A stretch of 64,000 bases of DNA from Maea johnstoni (GCA_963942565.1 OZ012688.1:22549760-22613759), one strand, 5' to 3'. Numbered from the stretch's first letter, positions 22,101 through 35,967 are shown. Translations and numbers: made by a program. The notes: generated from the letters alone by a model not told the origin.

Positions 22101-23244
22101 TACCTTTTCCCTTTTGAGTTATCGCCTTTTTAATTTGAAATATAAAAATATATAAACGCGTATGTAAACAAGTGTACGCAAATATTACTCAATTTCGGTT
22201 TATGTTATTTAGTTGCCTTTAACATGTAAGAAATGAATTATAGAAATGTGTAAAATGTGTAGGGTATAGTAGAACATTCAAGTACTGTAAACCCAAGAGA
22301 ATTTAGATCTACACCTGTATACCAGGCGGCGATCGTGAGATCGTTCTTTGTGTTTGAGTGAGGGGGGCAGGGACCTTCACACCTTCATATAGGATGTTTT
22401 TCTTTTTTTGATATTTAAAAGCAGAAAAGGTTTGTTCCTTATTCCTTCAAATTTTGAACTCAACTGGATACGTTTGAAATATTTGACCTCTCCATTGTCT
22501 CAGCGTCTATAAGATGTATAGTTTATTGCTGTGTTTTTTTCGTGTGCATAAACCAAAGTATTGGTCAAACTGTATATGTAAGTCTCACTTAAAGGACAAT
22601 TCCACCATGAATAAAACAGAGCCCCAAATAGTTTCTTGTGGTATTCTCTACTTAAATCCAAGTTCCCACCAGTGCCAACATTCATACAAGAAGTATATTG
22701 CTGTTTCACCTCCTAACACTGCTAACAGACACAACATGGAGGCACTGGGGCGACCATTTTAGCCTGTTAATAGCCTATCTCTAGCTTCTGGTGCAACTAA
22801 GTCATTAGCCACGGTGCATTAGCAGTAAGGTAGCCGCTAATAACTCAATTGGCAGCCAATGAGGTGAAATTTTGGATTGAGGGTGTAATATTTTGGTAGG
22901 ACACGCGAAGTTGTGCGAAGACAGGGCGCCTGCGACCGTATGACAGGTGGAGAAGAAATAGGTAAATTTCATTTAATAAACTCTAGAGAAAAGCTGATTA
23001 CCTTCCCCCTCCCTCCCAACCCACCACACACCCCGTTGCTATCGAAAGAATATTCAAATAAAATACTACCGAAAAGAGTTGAAGAAATTGACATCAGTTA
23101 ATCTCTCGTAATATATACAACCTCATGCATTTATGGCACGTATCCGTGACAGATACATGTGTTCGTATTCCACAGAAATCTAACTCTGGTCACCGCTTGC
23201 AAGTTTCACACGACTTCCCTATGACAACTCTCTCTCTCTCTCAT

Positions 23245-23315
<71 letters not shown>

Positions 23316-23957
23316 CATTGCTCGAAGGGCACTGTTTTCACCAAGAAGTTCATAGGGCAATACATCTCCATCAATCAAATAGTGTCCAAGTAGGAAGTTT
23401 GTTCGAACCCCTTTACAGGCCTCCCAGTAGTTTCATCCCTAATTGTAAACCTTCACTTACCGTGGAGTGTCTATTATATGTCGTAATGTCAAGCGCCCTC
23501 TGGCCGCCATGCTTCAGCTTTCGTGCTGCCATCTGGCGGCGCTCCTCGTCAACTAGCTGCTGTAAATCTGCGACCATGGTGCGGTACGTAAAGCCATGAC
23601 GACGAAGGAAAGCGGACACTAGTGTGTTAGCCTTAGCGTCCACGTGCACGTCAACGGGCCGGTCTACGGAACGGGGACCTTTCCAGATGTCGAGGTGCTG
23701 TTCGAAAAAGAAAATATTATCGTCATCATCAGCATCGGCATCGCAGGGTTTGACTTAAGTGGGTGTCCGGGCGGTATTCACGCCCTGAAATATGTCCGGC
23801 CGACCCAAGACTGACTATCATTTATCATATGAGATCGCCCGAAAACCGACCAGAATTTTTTTCTTAAATCGATCCCTGCATCGGCAATTATCTCAATGCC
23901 GAGGATGACGATGATGATGGAAAAGATGATAATGATGATGATGGTTGCGGTGCTGGA

Positions 23958-24004
<47 letters not shown>

Positions 24005-26392
24005 TAATGATAATAACTGGGCATTTATTTCATCGTGGCCCCAACAATCATTGTGTGGATATTTCATCTTGCAGCGATTTGTTTTAATAACTCGGGTACG
24101 ATATCTTTATTAATGATAAGGATACAGATATCGTGGCCACCATGTTTAGCAATACTACGAACTCATGCTTCACTTAAATCGTTAGTTCGATGTGCATATC
24201 GTGGGTATTATAGTTTTAATGGATATGCTATCCCTACCGCAGGTACTTTGGTATGTATATGTTATCGTAACCACGAGATAAAAACCGTGGACACCATATC
24301 GTTATCGTTAACGATATGTATATCGTGGTCACGTGCTATTCAATGAACACAATGACTATATCGTGGCCACTTAAGGTCTTACGACACTTTTTGAAATCTC
24401 AGTTTAATTTTCCTGAAATTTTGCAAGAGGAAAGAACATAGCACAGTGATCTTCAAAACAACTTAAAATCATGGGGTCATCACCTTAGTTTTTTTTCACA
24501 GATTTTTGAAAAATTTAAAGTAATTTATGTCACAAACGTCACTTTCTCCAAAATTGGTGTCTTTCTTTGAGAGATTTATCCCTTCGGAGATACTGACACT
24601 GCCTGAAATACTGTTCTGCCTTGTTGAAATTATTTTTCTGCTGTTATATAGGAATTATTGGGCAAAATCAAGGAATTTGAGAAACAAGTTTTTAACCAAA
24701 AATTGATATGTCAGAATTGCCTAGTTTAATTTTCACTAATTTTTGTCTACACTATCTACACAATGCTCTTAATAAGAAGACATAAAGAAAATGAAGGTCA
24801 TCGTGTTAGTTTTCGAACCACAGATGGTCAAAATTTGTGAAATAGGACTTTTTTGGGGCAAATTTTCATGAAAATGTTAGAAAAGAGTTACTCAATTGTT
24901 ACCGTATATGCCCATCCGTATATAAGTTATTGTTGAGCAAGGGAAATCCATTTTATACACATGAATTATCACAAATTATTCCTGAAAACGTGGCAAAACA
25001 TCAAATTCAATAAATATGGAAACCACTGTAGCCTAAAACAAAAAACTAGTAGGATACTATTTATAATAGGCATGTATAATCAGAATTGGTACATATTCAA
25101 TAAAAATCAATTTCTTTTCAATTTTTCCAGTGATGTCAGGTAAATTGTATATATTTTTTTAGTTTGTCCAATCCCCAATAGGTGTCCCCGGTATAGAGTA
25201 TCGTAAGACCTTAACCATAACTGTAGGTACGAACTCGTCATCGTGGCCACGGTTTATTTATCGGATTCACCGCAGAATTCGTAGCAAAGTTTGCTTACCA
25301 ATTCATGCTGATCGAGAAAGGTTTTCAGAATATCTAGTTGTTCCTGCGTTCGTGGCTCCACGCGTAAAACTTTGTGCCTGAAAGATAAAGGAAAATCCCT
25401 TCGAAAACCTACAATGAATATACATCGTCAGATTGGATGTAGTTAGAAAGCAACGGACAAAAACAAGAAAAGGAGAAATGTTTTGTGCTTTCATTGGCAC
25501 CGACTACCAGACTAGCTTTGGGCCAGCAGGGTAACAGTTTCACTCTCTCCCGCTGTTGGAAAGGACCTGCCCTAATGTCTATTCCAGGTTAGATGAAATG
25601 AGTTTGAGCATACTTATGAAATAGGCCTAAAGAAATATACGATTGCGACACAGCTGGTTGAACGCAGACGTCGGCCGTATCCAATTTACACGATAGGGAT
25701 AACAAATCATCCCCCCCCCCCCCCCCCCCCCCGACACATACACACACACACACTCTCATTTTGAATTAGAACACGTTTAGAGTGCAGGGTTCTTCGTCAA
25801 GGTAAAGAACAAGAGAAAGAAAGGATTTTGTGCTTTCAGTGGCATCAACTACCAGACTTAGAGCCAGTCAAGGTAGCAGTTTCACTCTCTCACGCTATTG
25901 GAAAGATAATGCTCTAATGTTTTTGCCTGTTGAGGGAAAGGAGTTTGAGCTTTCTCGAGAAAAAATTACCATTATATCCTTCCATACTCACTTTTCAACT
26001 TCAATGAACACATAATGAAAAGGAGGTATGATATCTTAATCTTTTTCCAACTCCCAAGCAGCGCTCAATATACATTGGACCAGGCAGAGAGACCCGCAAG
26101 AGGGGTTTCTCACTTGAACTCGCGAGTTACATACCTAAATACATATTGCTTCCTGCCATTGTCTTTTAGATATATTCAATGTTGGCAGATTATAATACGT
26201 AAATGTTTCTTTCACCTAACCCATGTTTAGCAGTGGGACTCCCTTTGTTGCCATGGTTGACATGGCACTAGCGATACACGATTGATATTGGGTATCGTAG
26301 AATGAATAGTTTTTAAAGTATTGTTAGGGTTCCAATGTTTAGTCCAGTACAACAAACAAATTGACCGTTTTGTATGTATGTATGGCTTGTGT

Positions 26393-26423
<31 letters not shown>

Positions 26424-26512
26424 GGGGTGATCACTTACCCATCAAATCGTATTTGCTCGGCTGCAATCGTCACTGCAAGCAGCAGTACAGCTAAGTAGGC
26501 AAAGCGTACCAT
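12971..26512 (-). CDS. Secreted M14A zinc carboxypeptidase (A/B type), 3' end missing: exons 26512-26439, 25377-25299, 23697-23461, 17541-17443, 16951-16850, 16003-15890, 15143-15053, 13173-12971
   Basis: Procarboxypeptidases of this family are secreted zymogens that remove C-terminal residues from peptides, usually in the gut. Eight GT-AG exons with matching phases give 333 codons without a stop. In order: a signal peptide ([18 protein letters not shown]), an activation propeptide ([35 protein letters not shown]), a [13 protein letters not shown] strand, the zinc motif GGIHAREW (two ligands), [23 protein letters not shown], the substrate-binding [14 protein letters not shown], and VHSYGQYW with the third zinc ligand. 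Full-length relatives have about 420 residues. The missing tail would hold the active-site Tyr, the S1' residue separating A from B specificity, and the catalytic Glu, so A versus B cannot be decided. The introns carry a LINE, MITEs and palindromes. Two nearby Cys (SCDYC) precede the GKSHEGR strand. A very small extra exon between 23461 and 17541 cannot be excluded, because that junction is a few residues shorter than usual. Confidence 0.93.
13174..15052 (-). other. Carboxypeptidase intron 7
   Basis: Holds a poly-C run (about 13661-13674), pyrimidine-rich DNA at 13850-14290 and the nested palindrome at 14669-14932. No coding signal of its own. Confidence 0.7.
14669..14932. repeat. 264-bp nested (four-fold) palindrome
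   Basis: Two 132-bp arms are near-perfect reverse complements centred at about 14800, with only about four differences. Each arm is itself an imperfect palindrome: CTAAGTATAAA ... GCTTGTGGTTTGG faces CCTAACCACAAGC ... TTTATACTTAG. The ends GGGCCCCTAAGTATAAA are the same on both sides. It sits inside a carboxypeptidase intron. No target duplication is clear. Confidence 0.92.
15053..15143 (-). CDS. Carboxypeptidase exon 7 (substrate-binding Arg and Asn-Arg)
   Basis: Encodes [18 protein letters not shown] then [12 protein letters not shown], with the substrate-binding R of MWRKTR and the N-R pair of NRNW. I chose the acceptor aaag at 15144 over the nearby tatag because only the former keeps the frame with exon 6. 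Confidence 0.93.
15198..15358. repeat. Tandem array of a 42-44-bp palindrome-bearing unit
   Basis: Four units built of GAAAATATATTTAAATATA and a TTTTCACCACCGTATTTTGG spacer. It is inverted relative to the related array at 183-280. It lies in carboxypeptidase intron 6. Confidence 0.88.
15389..15446. repeat. 58-bp GC-rich palindrome
   Basis: GCTGGTGGGCTAGCC pairs with GGCCAGCCCACCAGC around the repeated AGGCCGG core. Confidence 0.85.
15890..16003 (-). CDS. Carboxypeptidase exon 6
   Basis: 38 codons, [18 protein letters not shown] then [20 protein letters not shown]. The P-V-N-DGY block is diagnostic of M14. Donor caaat|gtaagt, phase 0. Confidence 0.94.
16213..16498. mobile_element. Harbinger-like MITE with TTA duplication and G/C runs
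   Basis: The ends GGGCTGTTTCATTTAAAA and TTTTAAAAGAACAGCCC are inverted repeats flanked by TTA (16210-16212 and 16499-16501). The 3-bp TTA duplication with GGG-start ends is typical of PIF/Harbinger. The interior has (GT)n then long G runs, mirrored by C runs and (CA)n. It lies in carboxypeptidase intron 5. Confidence 0.8.
16850..16951 (-). CDS. Carboxypeptidase exon 5 (zinc motif)
   Basis: 34 codons, [16 protein letters not shown] then [18 protein letters not shown]. His and Glu of HAREW are the first two zinc ligands. Acceptor ttcttgcag, donor gatagc|gtaagt. Confidence 0.95.
17443..17541 (-). CDS. Carboxypeptidase exon 4 (start of mature enzyme)
   Basis: 33 codons, [20 protein letters not shown] then [13 protein letters not shown]. 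The first half matches the EI-W-D helix of the family and the second half the G-S-EGR strand. The SCDYC pair is unusual and could form a disulphide. Confidence 0.88.
18934..19484 (+). pseudogene. LINE ORF2 fragment: reverse transcriptase core
   Basis: Open from the 5' truncation point through the YADD motif to INFSKN. The ATG at 18900 lies in flanking host DNA, so the first codons of this open frame are not LINE sequence. One extra A in an A-run near 19480 causes the stop; the next frame continues with [12 protein letters not shown], as expected for the family. Confidence 0.88.
19481..21003 (+). pseudogene. LINE ORF2 fragment: C-terminal part
   Basis: Continues the protein in another frame for about 500 codons with no further stop until taa at 21001-21003. 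It includes the long lysine-rich connection region, [13 protein letters not shown], the IEGRTGKN block and the CCHC knuckle. Apart from the single frameshift this part is intact, pointing to a recent insertion. Confidence 0.85.
21170..21400 (-). mobile_element. tRNA-related SINE copy
   Basis: Starts with the TTTTTCGTCAGTTTTTCTGCC landmark and contains the reverse complement of a B box (GGATTCAAACCC at 21299-21310), followed by GTGATGAGAGAC. It has the same layout as the copy at 42673-42880. Confidence 0.6.
23229..23312. repeat. (CT)n(CA)n microsatellite
   Basis: A compound dinucleotide array, 22 nt before a GTTCGAACCCC-like phrase near 23400 that may be a SINE B-box relic. Confidence 0.95.
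23461..23697 (-). CDS. Carboxypeptidase exon 3 (propeptide, second part)
   Basis: 79 codons beginning [19 protein letters not shown]. The segment [20 protein letters not shown] matches the last propeptide helix, and the following basic stretch ([13 protein letters not shown]) is a plausible trypsin-type activation site. It ends at cacg|gtaagt. Confidence 0.92.
23900..24004. repeat. (GAT/ATG)n and (AAT)n microsatellite
   Basis: GATGATGATGG-type repeats followed by about 14 AAT units. Confidence 0.95.
24028..25250. repeat. Dispersed array of ATATCGTGGCCAC motifs, split by a TTAA element
   Basis: About nine exact or near copies of a 13-mer (near 24030, 24128, 24197, 24263, 24287, 24320, 24357 and 25239) plus an ATATCGTTATCGTTAACGATAT palindrome near 24298. 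The spacing is irregular, so it is not a simple satellite. It lies in the intron between carboxypeptidase exons 2 and 3. Confidence 0.65.
24371..25214. mobile_element. TTAA-flanked non-autonomous transposon of 844 bp
   Basis: TTAAGGTCTTACGA at the left is mirrored by TCGTAAGACCTTAA at the right. The terminal TTAA acts as target duplication, as in piggyBac-type elements. There is no transposase; the interior is plain AT-rich DNA. It interrupts the ATATCGTGGCCAC array. Confidence 0.85.
25299..25377 (-). CDS. Carboxypeptidase exon 2 (propeptide, first part)
   Basis: After a ctttcag acceptor it encodes [20 protein letters not shown] then LDQHEL, the first beta-alpha unit of the M14 propeptide, and ends in phase 0 at gaattg|gtaagc. 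Confidence 0.9.
25471..25960. repeat. Two direct copies of a ~145-bp segment, 346 bp apart
   Basis: 25471-25620 and 25817-25960 share TTTTGTGCTTTCA, ACTACCAGACT and CAGTTTCACTCTCTC with moderate divergence. A poly-C run (25712-25732) lies between them. Confidence 0.75.
26389..26427. repeat. (TG)n plus poly-G
   Basis: A simple repeat just beyond the donor of carboxypeptidase exon 1; a second poly-G run is at 26580-26602 upstream of the promoter. Confidence 0.95.
26439..26512 (-). CDS. Carboxypeptidase exon 1 (signal peptide)
   Basis: Start codon at 26512-26510 in a good context (tcaccATGG). It encodes [20 protein letters not shown] then IRFDG, a classic hydrophobic signal with likely cleavage after Ala-Ala. 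The donor gatgg|gtaagt is in phase 2. Confidence 0.9.
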
Positions 26513-26547
26513 GGTGAAGACAGACCTTATCCTCTGGAGGATGATGT

Positions 26548-26556
26548 CCTTTTATA
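26548..26556 (-). promoter_or_regulatory. TATA box of the carboxypeptidase gene
   Basis: TATAAAAGG on the minus strand, 44 nt before the start codon. This implies transcription starting roughly 10-20 nt before the ATG and a very short 5' leader. A CACGTG E-box lies just upstream (26571-26576), followed by a poly-G tract. A TATA promoter is usual for abundantly expressed digestive enzyme genes. Confidence 0.7.
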
Positions 26557-26602
26557 GCGATTTGTGTTAGCACGTGTTTGGGGGGGGGGGGGGGGGGGGG
26601 GG

Positions 26603-28664
<2,062 letters not shown>

Positions 28665-28877
28665 TTACTCTTTGTATTGCCTCCTTAGATTCCTCTTGGA
28701 AATGAGTAGTATCATAAGCGACATAACTACTTTAGTACAATGGACCTCTTGACCTTTAATGTCACCAAACTCTCCGATACTGTGCGACAAAATCTCCGCA
28801 CACAAAACAAAAATATAAGGGGATATTGGGTCTCTTTGATACGGAAGCCTATTAGGACCACTGGGTTTTTTTTTCAT
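28665..28877 (-). pseudogene. LINE reverse transcriptase fragment
   Basis: The minus strand encodes QRDPISPYIFVLCAEILS, matching the [15 protein letters not shown] block of Tx1/L1-type reverse transcriptases. A few residues on, in another frame, YDTTHFQEESKEAIQ resembles the YADD region with the Ala-Asp altered. It is a short, frameshifted remnant of about 200 bp. Confidence 0.7.
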
Positions 28878-28992
28878 TTTTTTTCTTAGAAATCCGGAAA
28901 TCTACAAAAATAAATCCTCGTTCACAAGTATTTTTAAAAATATATATATTTTTTTTGTGTTCAGAAAAGTAACTAAAAATAGATAGCCAATC

Positions 28993-29032
28993 ACTGCCTC
29001 GCTCTTGTAGCCTTGGATCCGTCTACCCAGCA

Positions 29033-29102
<70 letters not shown>

Positions 29103-29137
29103 TGCCTCGCTCTTGTAGCCTTGGATCCGTCTACCCA

Positions 29138-29226
<89 letters not shown>
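28993..29226. repeat. Two (TA)n tracts each preceded by the same 40-bp segment
   Basis: CTCTTGTAGCCTTGGATCCG and neighbouring bases occur at about 28993-29032 and 29098-29139, each followed directly by a (TA)n array. This looks like duplication by slippage or unequal exchange. Confidence 0.9.
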
Positions 29227-29231
<5 letters not shown>

Positions 29232-29423
29232 CGGTCTGATGGTCGCAGAGAGTCTTTTTGTTCGTGTTCGTTCAGAATCTAACATGCTACAAGGTGCGAA
29301 TAATTTTTGGAGTAACCCATTTCCATCGGAAACAAATACTATTCTGTACGCGTGAGAAACCAGAACTTTCACGCCTGTGCATTATCAAAGGTAGTTCAAT
29401 AGTATTGAACCTTACATAATTTG

Positions 29424-29499
29424 TGTTGCGGGTAGATGGAATCGATCCCGCGATTCCTGGTATAATAGTAAAGTGCGCTATCGATGAGGCCATCGCGAC
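29424..29499 (-). mobile_element. tRNA-like SINE head or tRNA relic
   Basis: On the minus strand, TGGCCTCATCGATAGCGC resembles an A box and GGGATCGATTCC matches a B box 43 nt later, normal tRNA spacing. The arms do not fold into a full cloverleaf, so it is more likely a SINE head than a working tRNA gene. Confidence 0.5.
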
Positions 29500-31430
<1,931 letters not shown>

Positions 31431-31439
31431 GATATGGTA

Positions 31440-31790
31440 AGATACTTGTAATGTAGTGTAATCTGAAGCGTATGTGGCAAGATTTCTATAACGCAGTGTG
31501 ATCTGGTTAGATAATGGTTAGATTGCTCCAATACCGTTTGAGTGTATATGATGATACGGCTCCAATATGTAGTGTAACCTTAGATGAGCAACCACATTGG
31601 TCCTTGGTATAACGTACATGGTATCCTGTATTAGGTATCCTCTTATAACTTATTATATAGTGTAACCCATCGAGCATCATACGGGGAAAATATTTAATAC
31701 TGTGTAACTTGTAGAGTATACAGTGTAACCTGTATGGTACGTGCTAAGGTGCCTTTGATACAGTGTAACCTGATGAGTACGTTAGAGGAG
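31440..31790. repeat. Degenerate array of AGTGTAACCTG motifs
   Basis: Seven copies of TAGTGTAAYCTG-like 11-12-mers, often followed by RTGAGTACG-like words, at irregular intervals of about 40-90 bp. Too diverged for a simple satellite. Confidence 0.6.
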
Positions 31791-32557
31791 TTCCTTGACG
31801 CGTTGTACATACCCAAGGCGCGTAGCGCCGTGAAAAGTGAAACGTGTTCTATTATTGTTTTCTGAACCTCTCCAGTTCCTATCGTAGAGATTTTTCGACG
31901 GCGAGGCCGCAAAGTTAACGACGTGTAAAAGCGTATAAATAGAATTACTATTGTTTCTTTATTTGCAAAGGGATTAGGTCGGTAGATCAAAAACAAATTT
32001 TCTGTTGTTTTCAAGTGGCGCTCGTAATTGTTTTTTAACTACTGATTTACAGCCGGTTGTTGGCATCTTAGTTAGACAGCGGCAACAATGAAATGTTGGT
32101 CAAAATCGACAATCCGAGAAAGGACGTCTGCCTGCATCGCCGTTCGCTATAAGAGCCGATGACTTTATGTTCGGCCCTGACTAAAAAACGATCTTTTATC
32201 TTTGCATTATAACAAACATTTCCACAGTTGTGATACATGAAGTAAACAGAAAAAATAACTTAAGCGATAAAATTGAGAATTTCTTCAAGAAAATGTATAG
32301 TTTAATGGATGTAAGTAATGCCTAGCCTTCATATAGAATATGAGATCAGTGAAGTGGTCAGCTTATTGCTTTCAACAAACTAATTAACGAAAGTCATAAA
32401 GTTGAGAATTTCTTCAAGAAAATACATAGCTTAATGGGTGTAAGTATTAATTCAAATATGTTAAATGAAGGAAATGTTCCCTATGAGGTTGGTATTGTCA
32501 CTTCTACCCATCCTGTGGCCTGGGGCGCCCTGCCGCAACACTTGCCTTCCCCCTTCT
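31791..32557. other. Stretch without a recognised gene
   Basis: AT-rich, with no coding signal. A phrase AATTTCTTCAAGAAAAT occurs twice (near 32278 and 32407), marking a weak direct repeat. Confidence 0.5.
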
Positions 32558-34418
32558 CTGTAATTGTACTGTCCTCAAAGTACCTCTTTCAACGGGACCC
32601 TATCTAGATACTGAGTACCTGTAGAGTACGTGGTGTTGTCGGAAGAATCATTGAATGCATTAAAGCCTATAAAGCATTCGGCAAGGTTTCAGGGATAGTA
32701 TAAACTGTAAGCCTAGAGTAAATAGTAAGATCTCTTTTAACAGAGATGTAGAGTATGGTGAGGTTCCTAATGGTAGCTTAGGCGGTTATTTGTTTGAGTC
32801 TGTTTTTCCTCTACCCTGCTGTAATTGGCTTTTCAACCTAAACATAATACTAGTATTATTGACTGTAAGGTCTTGTGAAGTACCCTTCCAGCTTCAGGGA
32901 GTAAGATGTGAAGTGTAAGAAACTGAAAAAGAAAAAGAAAAGTGTGTAGTTTTCTTTTTCTTTTTTCTCCTCCGTTAAAATCATTACAACTGAAATATTT
33001 TGGATTTTAGTTATTTAAAACGGATTACTATGGAATAAATCCACAATTGAAAATATGAAGTATCTCTCCCTCTGCACGACTCATAAGGGTCATATTCAGA
33101 TATTCATAAGGGTGCAAATGTTCGAGCAACTTCATAAAAAAGAAAGTCATTACCAGCCCTAATGGAAATGTGTGTTTGAAATGAACCCTCATTTGCAATG
33201 CATAGTAGGTTCAGCCGTTAATGCTTATTTACAATTCAAATCCACCGTAAAAATTTCTTTATGGGGAATGGTCTTAGCCAATATTTTGAAACAGGGTGTC
33301 CAAATAGAGGTTTCATAGACTTTTGCGTGTCCAAAGTGTGGTACAAAGTACATACTACTATTAAAAATAAACCCTATATGTTAAAATATTTTAGTAACTG
33401 GGGTAAACGAATTAACAGGTGTGAGGTGAGGGGGGCCCCTCCGTATTTAATCAAATACATTGAGTCCCATTGGGGTGGTGGAACGAAGCCTATGGATCCA
33501 TAGGCGCTCCAGTGATAATCTAATCTCCAATGACTCCTTTGAGTCAGGATCTTTCTTGCCAAATTGTAGAACGTGTAATTTCACTGTAATTGTACTGTCC
33601 TCAAAGTACCTCTTTCAACGGGACCCTATCTAGATTCTGAGTACCTGTAGAGTACATGGTGTTGTCGGAAGAATCATTGAATGCATTAAAGCCTATAAAG
33701 CATTCGGCAAGGTTTCAGGGATAGTATAAACTGTAAGCCTAGAGTAAATAGTAAGATCTCTTTTAACAGAGATGTAGAGTATGGTGAGGTTCCTAATGGT
33801 AGCTTAGGCGGTTATTTGTTTGAGTCTGTTTTTCCTCTACCCTGCTGTAATTGGCTTTTCAACCTAAACATAATACTAGTATTATTGACTGTAAGGTCTT
33901 GTGAAGTACCCTTCCAGCTTCAGGGAGTAAGATGTGAAGTGTAAGAAACTGAAAAAGAAAAAGAAAAGTGTGTAGTTTTCTTTTTCTTTTTTCTCCTCCG
34001 TTAAAATCATTACAACTGAAATATTTTGGATTTTAGTTATTTAAAACGGATTACTATGGAATAAATCCACAATTGAAAATATGAAGTATCTCTCCCTCTG
34101 CACGACTCATAAGGGTCATATTCAGATATTCATAAGGATGCAATTGTTCGAGCAACTACATAAAAAAGAAAGTCATTACCAGCCCTAATGGAAATGTGTG
34201 TTTGAAATGAACCCTCATTTGCAATGCATAGTAGGTACAGCCGTTAATGCTTATTTACAATTCAAATCCACCGTAAAAAGTTCTTTATGGGGCATGGTCT
34301 TAGCCAATATTTTGAAACAGGGTGTCCAAATAGAGGTTTCATAGACTTTTGTGTGTCCAAAGTGTGGTACAAAGTACATACTACTAATAAAAATAAACCC
34401 TATATGTTAAAATATTTT
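32558..34418. repeat. 835-bp direct duplication (32558-33392 and 33584-34418)
   Basis: The two copies have the same length, begin CTGTAATTGTACTGTCC and end TTAAAATATTTT, and differ at roughly a dozen single bases by eye. A unique 191-bp spacer separates them. The ends are not LTR-like (no TG..CA, no target duplication). It is either a recent segmental duplication or two haplotypes placed in series. Confidence 0.92.
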
Positions 34419-34756
34419 GCTTTTTTATGCCAGTAATTGCTTTGTGTGTCTTATAAAAGTGACACTGCAGCTTCTACATCCTCTATCTTCAAAGAAAAGT
34501 CATCATCAGCAAATTCTGACATAAATTTTTGGGTGTCCAAACTGTCAAAAAACAGTGTTCTGTGTGTCCAAATGACACGCTGGACGCATAGGCGGCATTT
34601 TGATTCATTTTGTGATGTCACAATTGAAGTAAGGTCCTATATGATTTTCAGTAGTGTTCACCAGAAGGTATAGGACTTCCAGCTGTGGAACACGAGCATG
34701 CCCCCAATCTTAGGCCTTAAGGTGATCGCTACCATTGCACGCTAGATAAAAGGCCC

Positions 34757-35548
34757 GTCCAAAAACACACCTCACTGTAGCATAATCATAGAACAAGGAG
34801 TATATCCAGGTTCCTGAGTGTTGTCAGGTAGATGATATCATAAGCCAACCGTCCTTAGTCAACCCATATTCTATTTCATTTTGATATTTACAACTTTTCA
34901 TTCAAATGACATACTCTCATTACTTACGCAAGTGATGGTCACTACAGGTTCGCAGATACCTTAGGGATGTCATTGACTATGCCCAATAAAAAGTATTTTT
35001 TTATTCTTTACTGCTAAAGATTTTTACGGGCCATAACATTTGGACATTTTAGTGAGATATCATGTGTGTGGAGCCTATAACCCAGTGGTGGTTTAGCAAG
35101 GACAGGCCTCGTTGATCCCATGTGGGCTAGGAACAAAAGACAGCTGTACAAAGACACACATCAGTGGTCGCGCGTCACAGTCAAAACAAGGGCGAGGGTC
35201 CGGTTTGCTATAAATAGTTGATAATTTTTCTAGCTGTACGAGCCTAATGCACTTGGGGTCAAGATTTCTCACTAGAATTTTCAATGTAAGGAGTAAAAAA
35301 TCAAAGAATTACTTCTTATTAGGCATAGTCAATGATATCCCTAAAGTAACTCTGAACCTGCAGTAACCATCACCTGCGTAGGTTATGAGAATATGTCATT
35401 TGAAAAAAAAGTTGTAAATTTTGAAATAAAACGGAATATGGATTGAATAATGACAGTTGGCGATGATATTCTCTACCTGATAACACCCAGGAACCTGGAG
35501 ATACACCTAGTTATAGTATTATGCTGCTTTGAGGTGTGTTTTGGGATG
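34757..35548. mobile_element. Foldback element with inverted arms of about 260 bp
   Basis: The left arm (34757 to about 35024) starts AAAAACACACCTCA and holds TCCAGGTTCCTG, GATGATATCAT and GGGATGTCATTGACTATGCC. The right arm (about 35290 to 35548) repeats these in reverse and ends TGAGGTGTGTTTT. The 265-bp centre has no coding capacity. Confidence 0.85.
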
Positions 35549-35562
35549 GGGCTGCTTCCTAC

Positions 35563-35967
35563 TTAATGCTGTAAACAAGTAGGTATGGTAGGTAGGAAAT
35601 AGTATTTATTTTGAAATGATTTTTTAAATGGCAAATCTTGCCTTTCCTCTATATTTGGCCACAACACAGTCATTTTGCCTTTAAAAAATATGATACGGAG
35701 GATTTTAGCTAGGATAGGGAAGTCGGAATAAAACAACTTTTTAGACTGAAACGTGATCTCTTCAGGCGTGTGTGCTCCCCAGAAACAACTGGGCAACCAA
35801 TGGCGACTACTGTGCAGGATTATTATGGAAGGAACGATTTCACAAATGGAGAAAGGGAATGAAGTAAAAAAATAAATGACTAAAGAAAAAAACGCGAATT
35901 GATTTTCTTGATTCCCATTAATATACATGCTCATTCTATACAGATGAACAGAAGTGCTCAATTTCAA
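35563..35967 (-). pseudogene. LINE ORF2 fragment (connection region)
   Basis: The minus strand is open for 134 codons. SCFWGAHTPEEITFQSKKLF followed by a WPNIEERQDLP block lines up with [13 protein letters not shown] and IEGRTGKN of the LINE at 19642-21003, in the same order and spacing. It is therefore likely a piece of a related but different Tx1/L1-type LINE rather than a host gene. Confidence 0.6.

Larger units (their letters stand above)
17542..23460 (-). other. Carboxypeptidase intron 3, enlarged by repeats
   Basis: A 5.9-kb intron. Outside the duplication, LINE and SINE, the segments 17580-18140 and 21410-23228 hold only AT-rich DNA with small (AT)-type repeats, one TTAAAGGACAATTCC phrase near 22590 like a MITE end, and a (CT)n(CA)n tract at 23229-23312. 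Confidence 0.6.

Noticed and set aside
29424-29499. Functional tRNA gene
   Set aside because: A- and B-box-like words are present but the stems do not pair into a full cloverleaf.
32558-34418. Direct repeats as LTRs of a retroelement
   Set aside because: Only 191 bp lie between the copies; no TG..CA ends, primer site, coding region or target duplication.
35563-35967. Novel 134-residue host protein
   Set aside because: Its blocks align in order with the connection region of the LINE at 19642-21003, so a LINE fragment is simpler.
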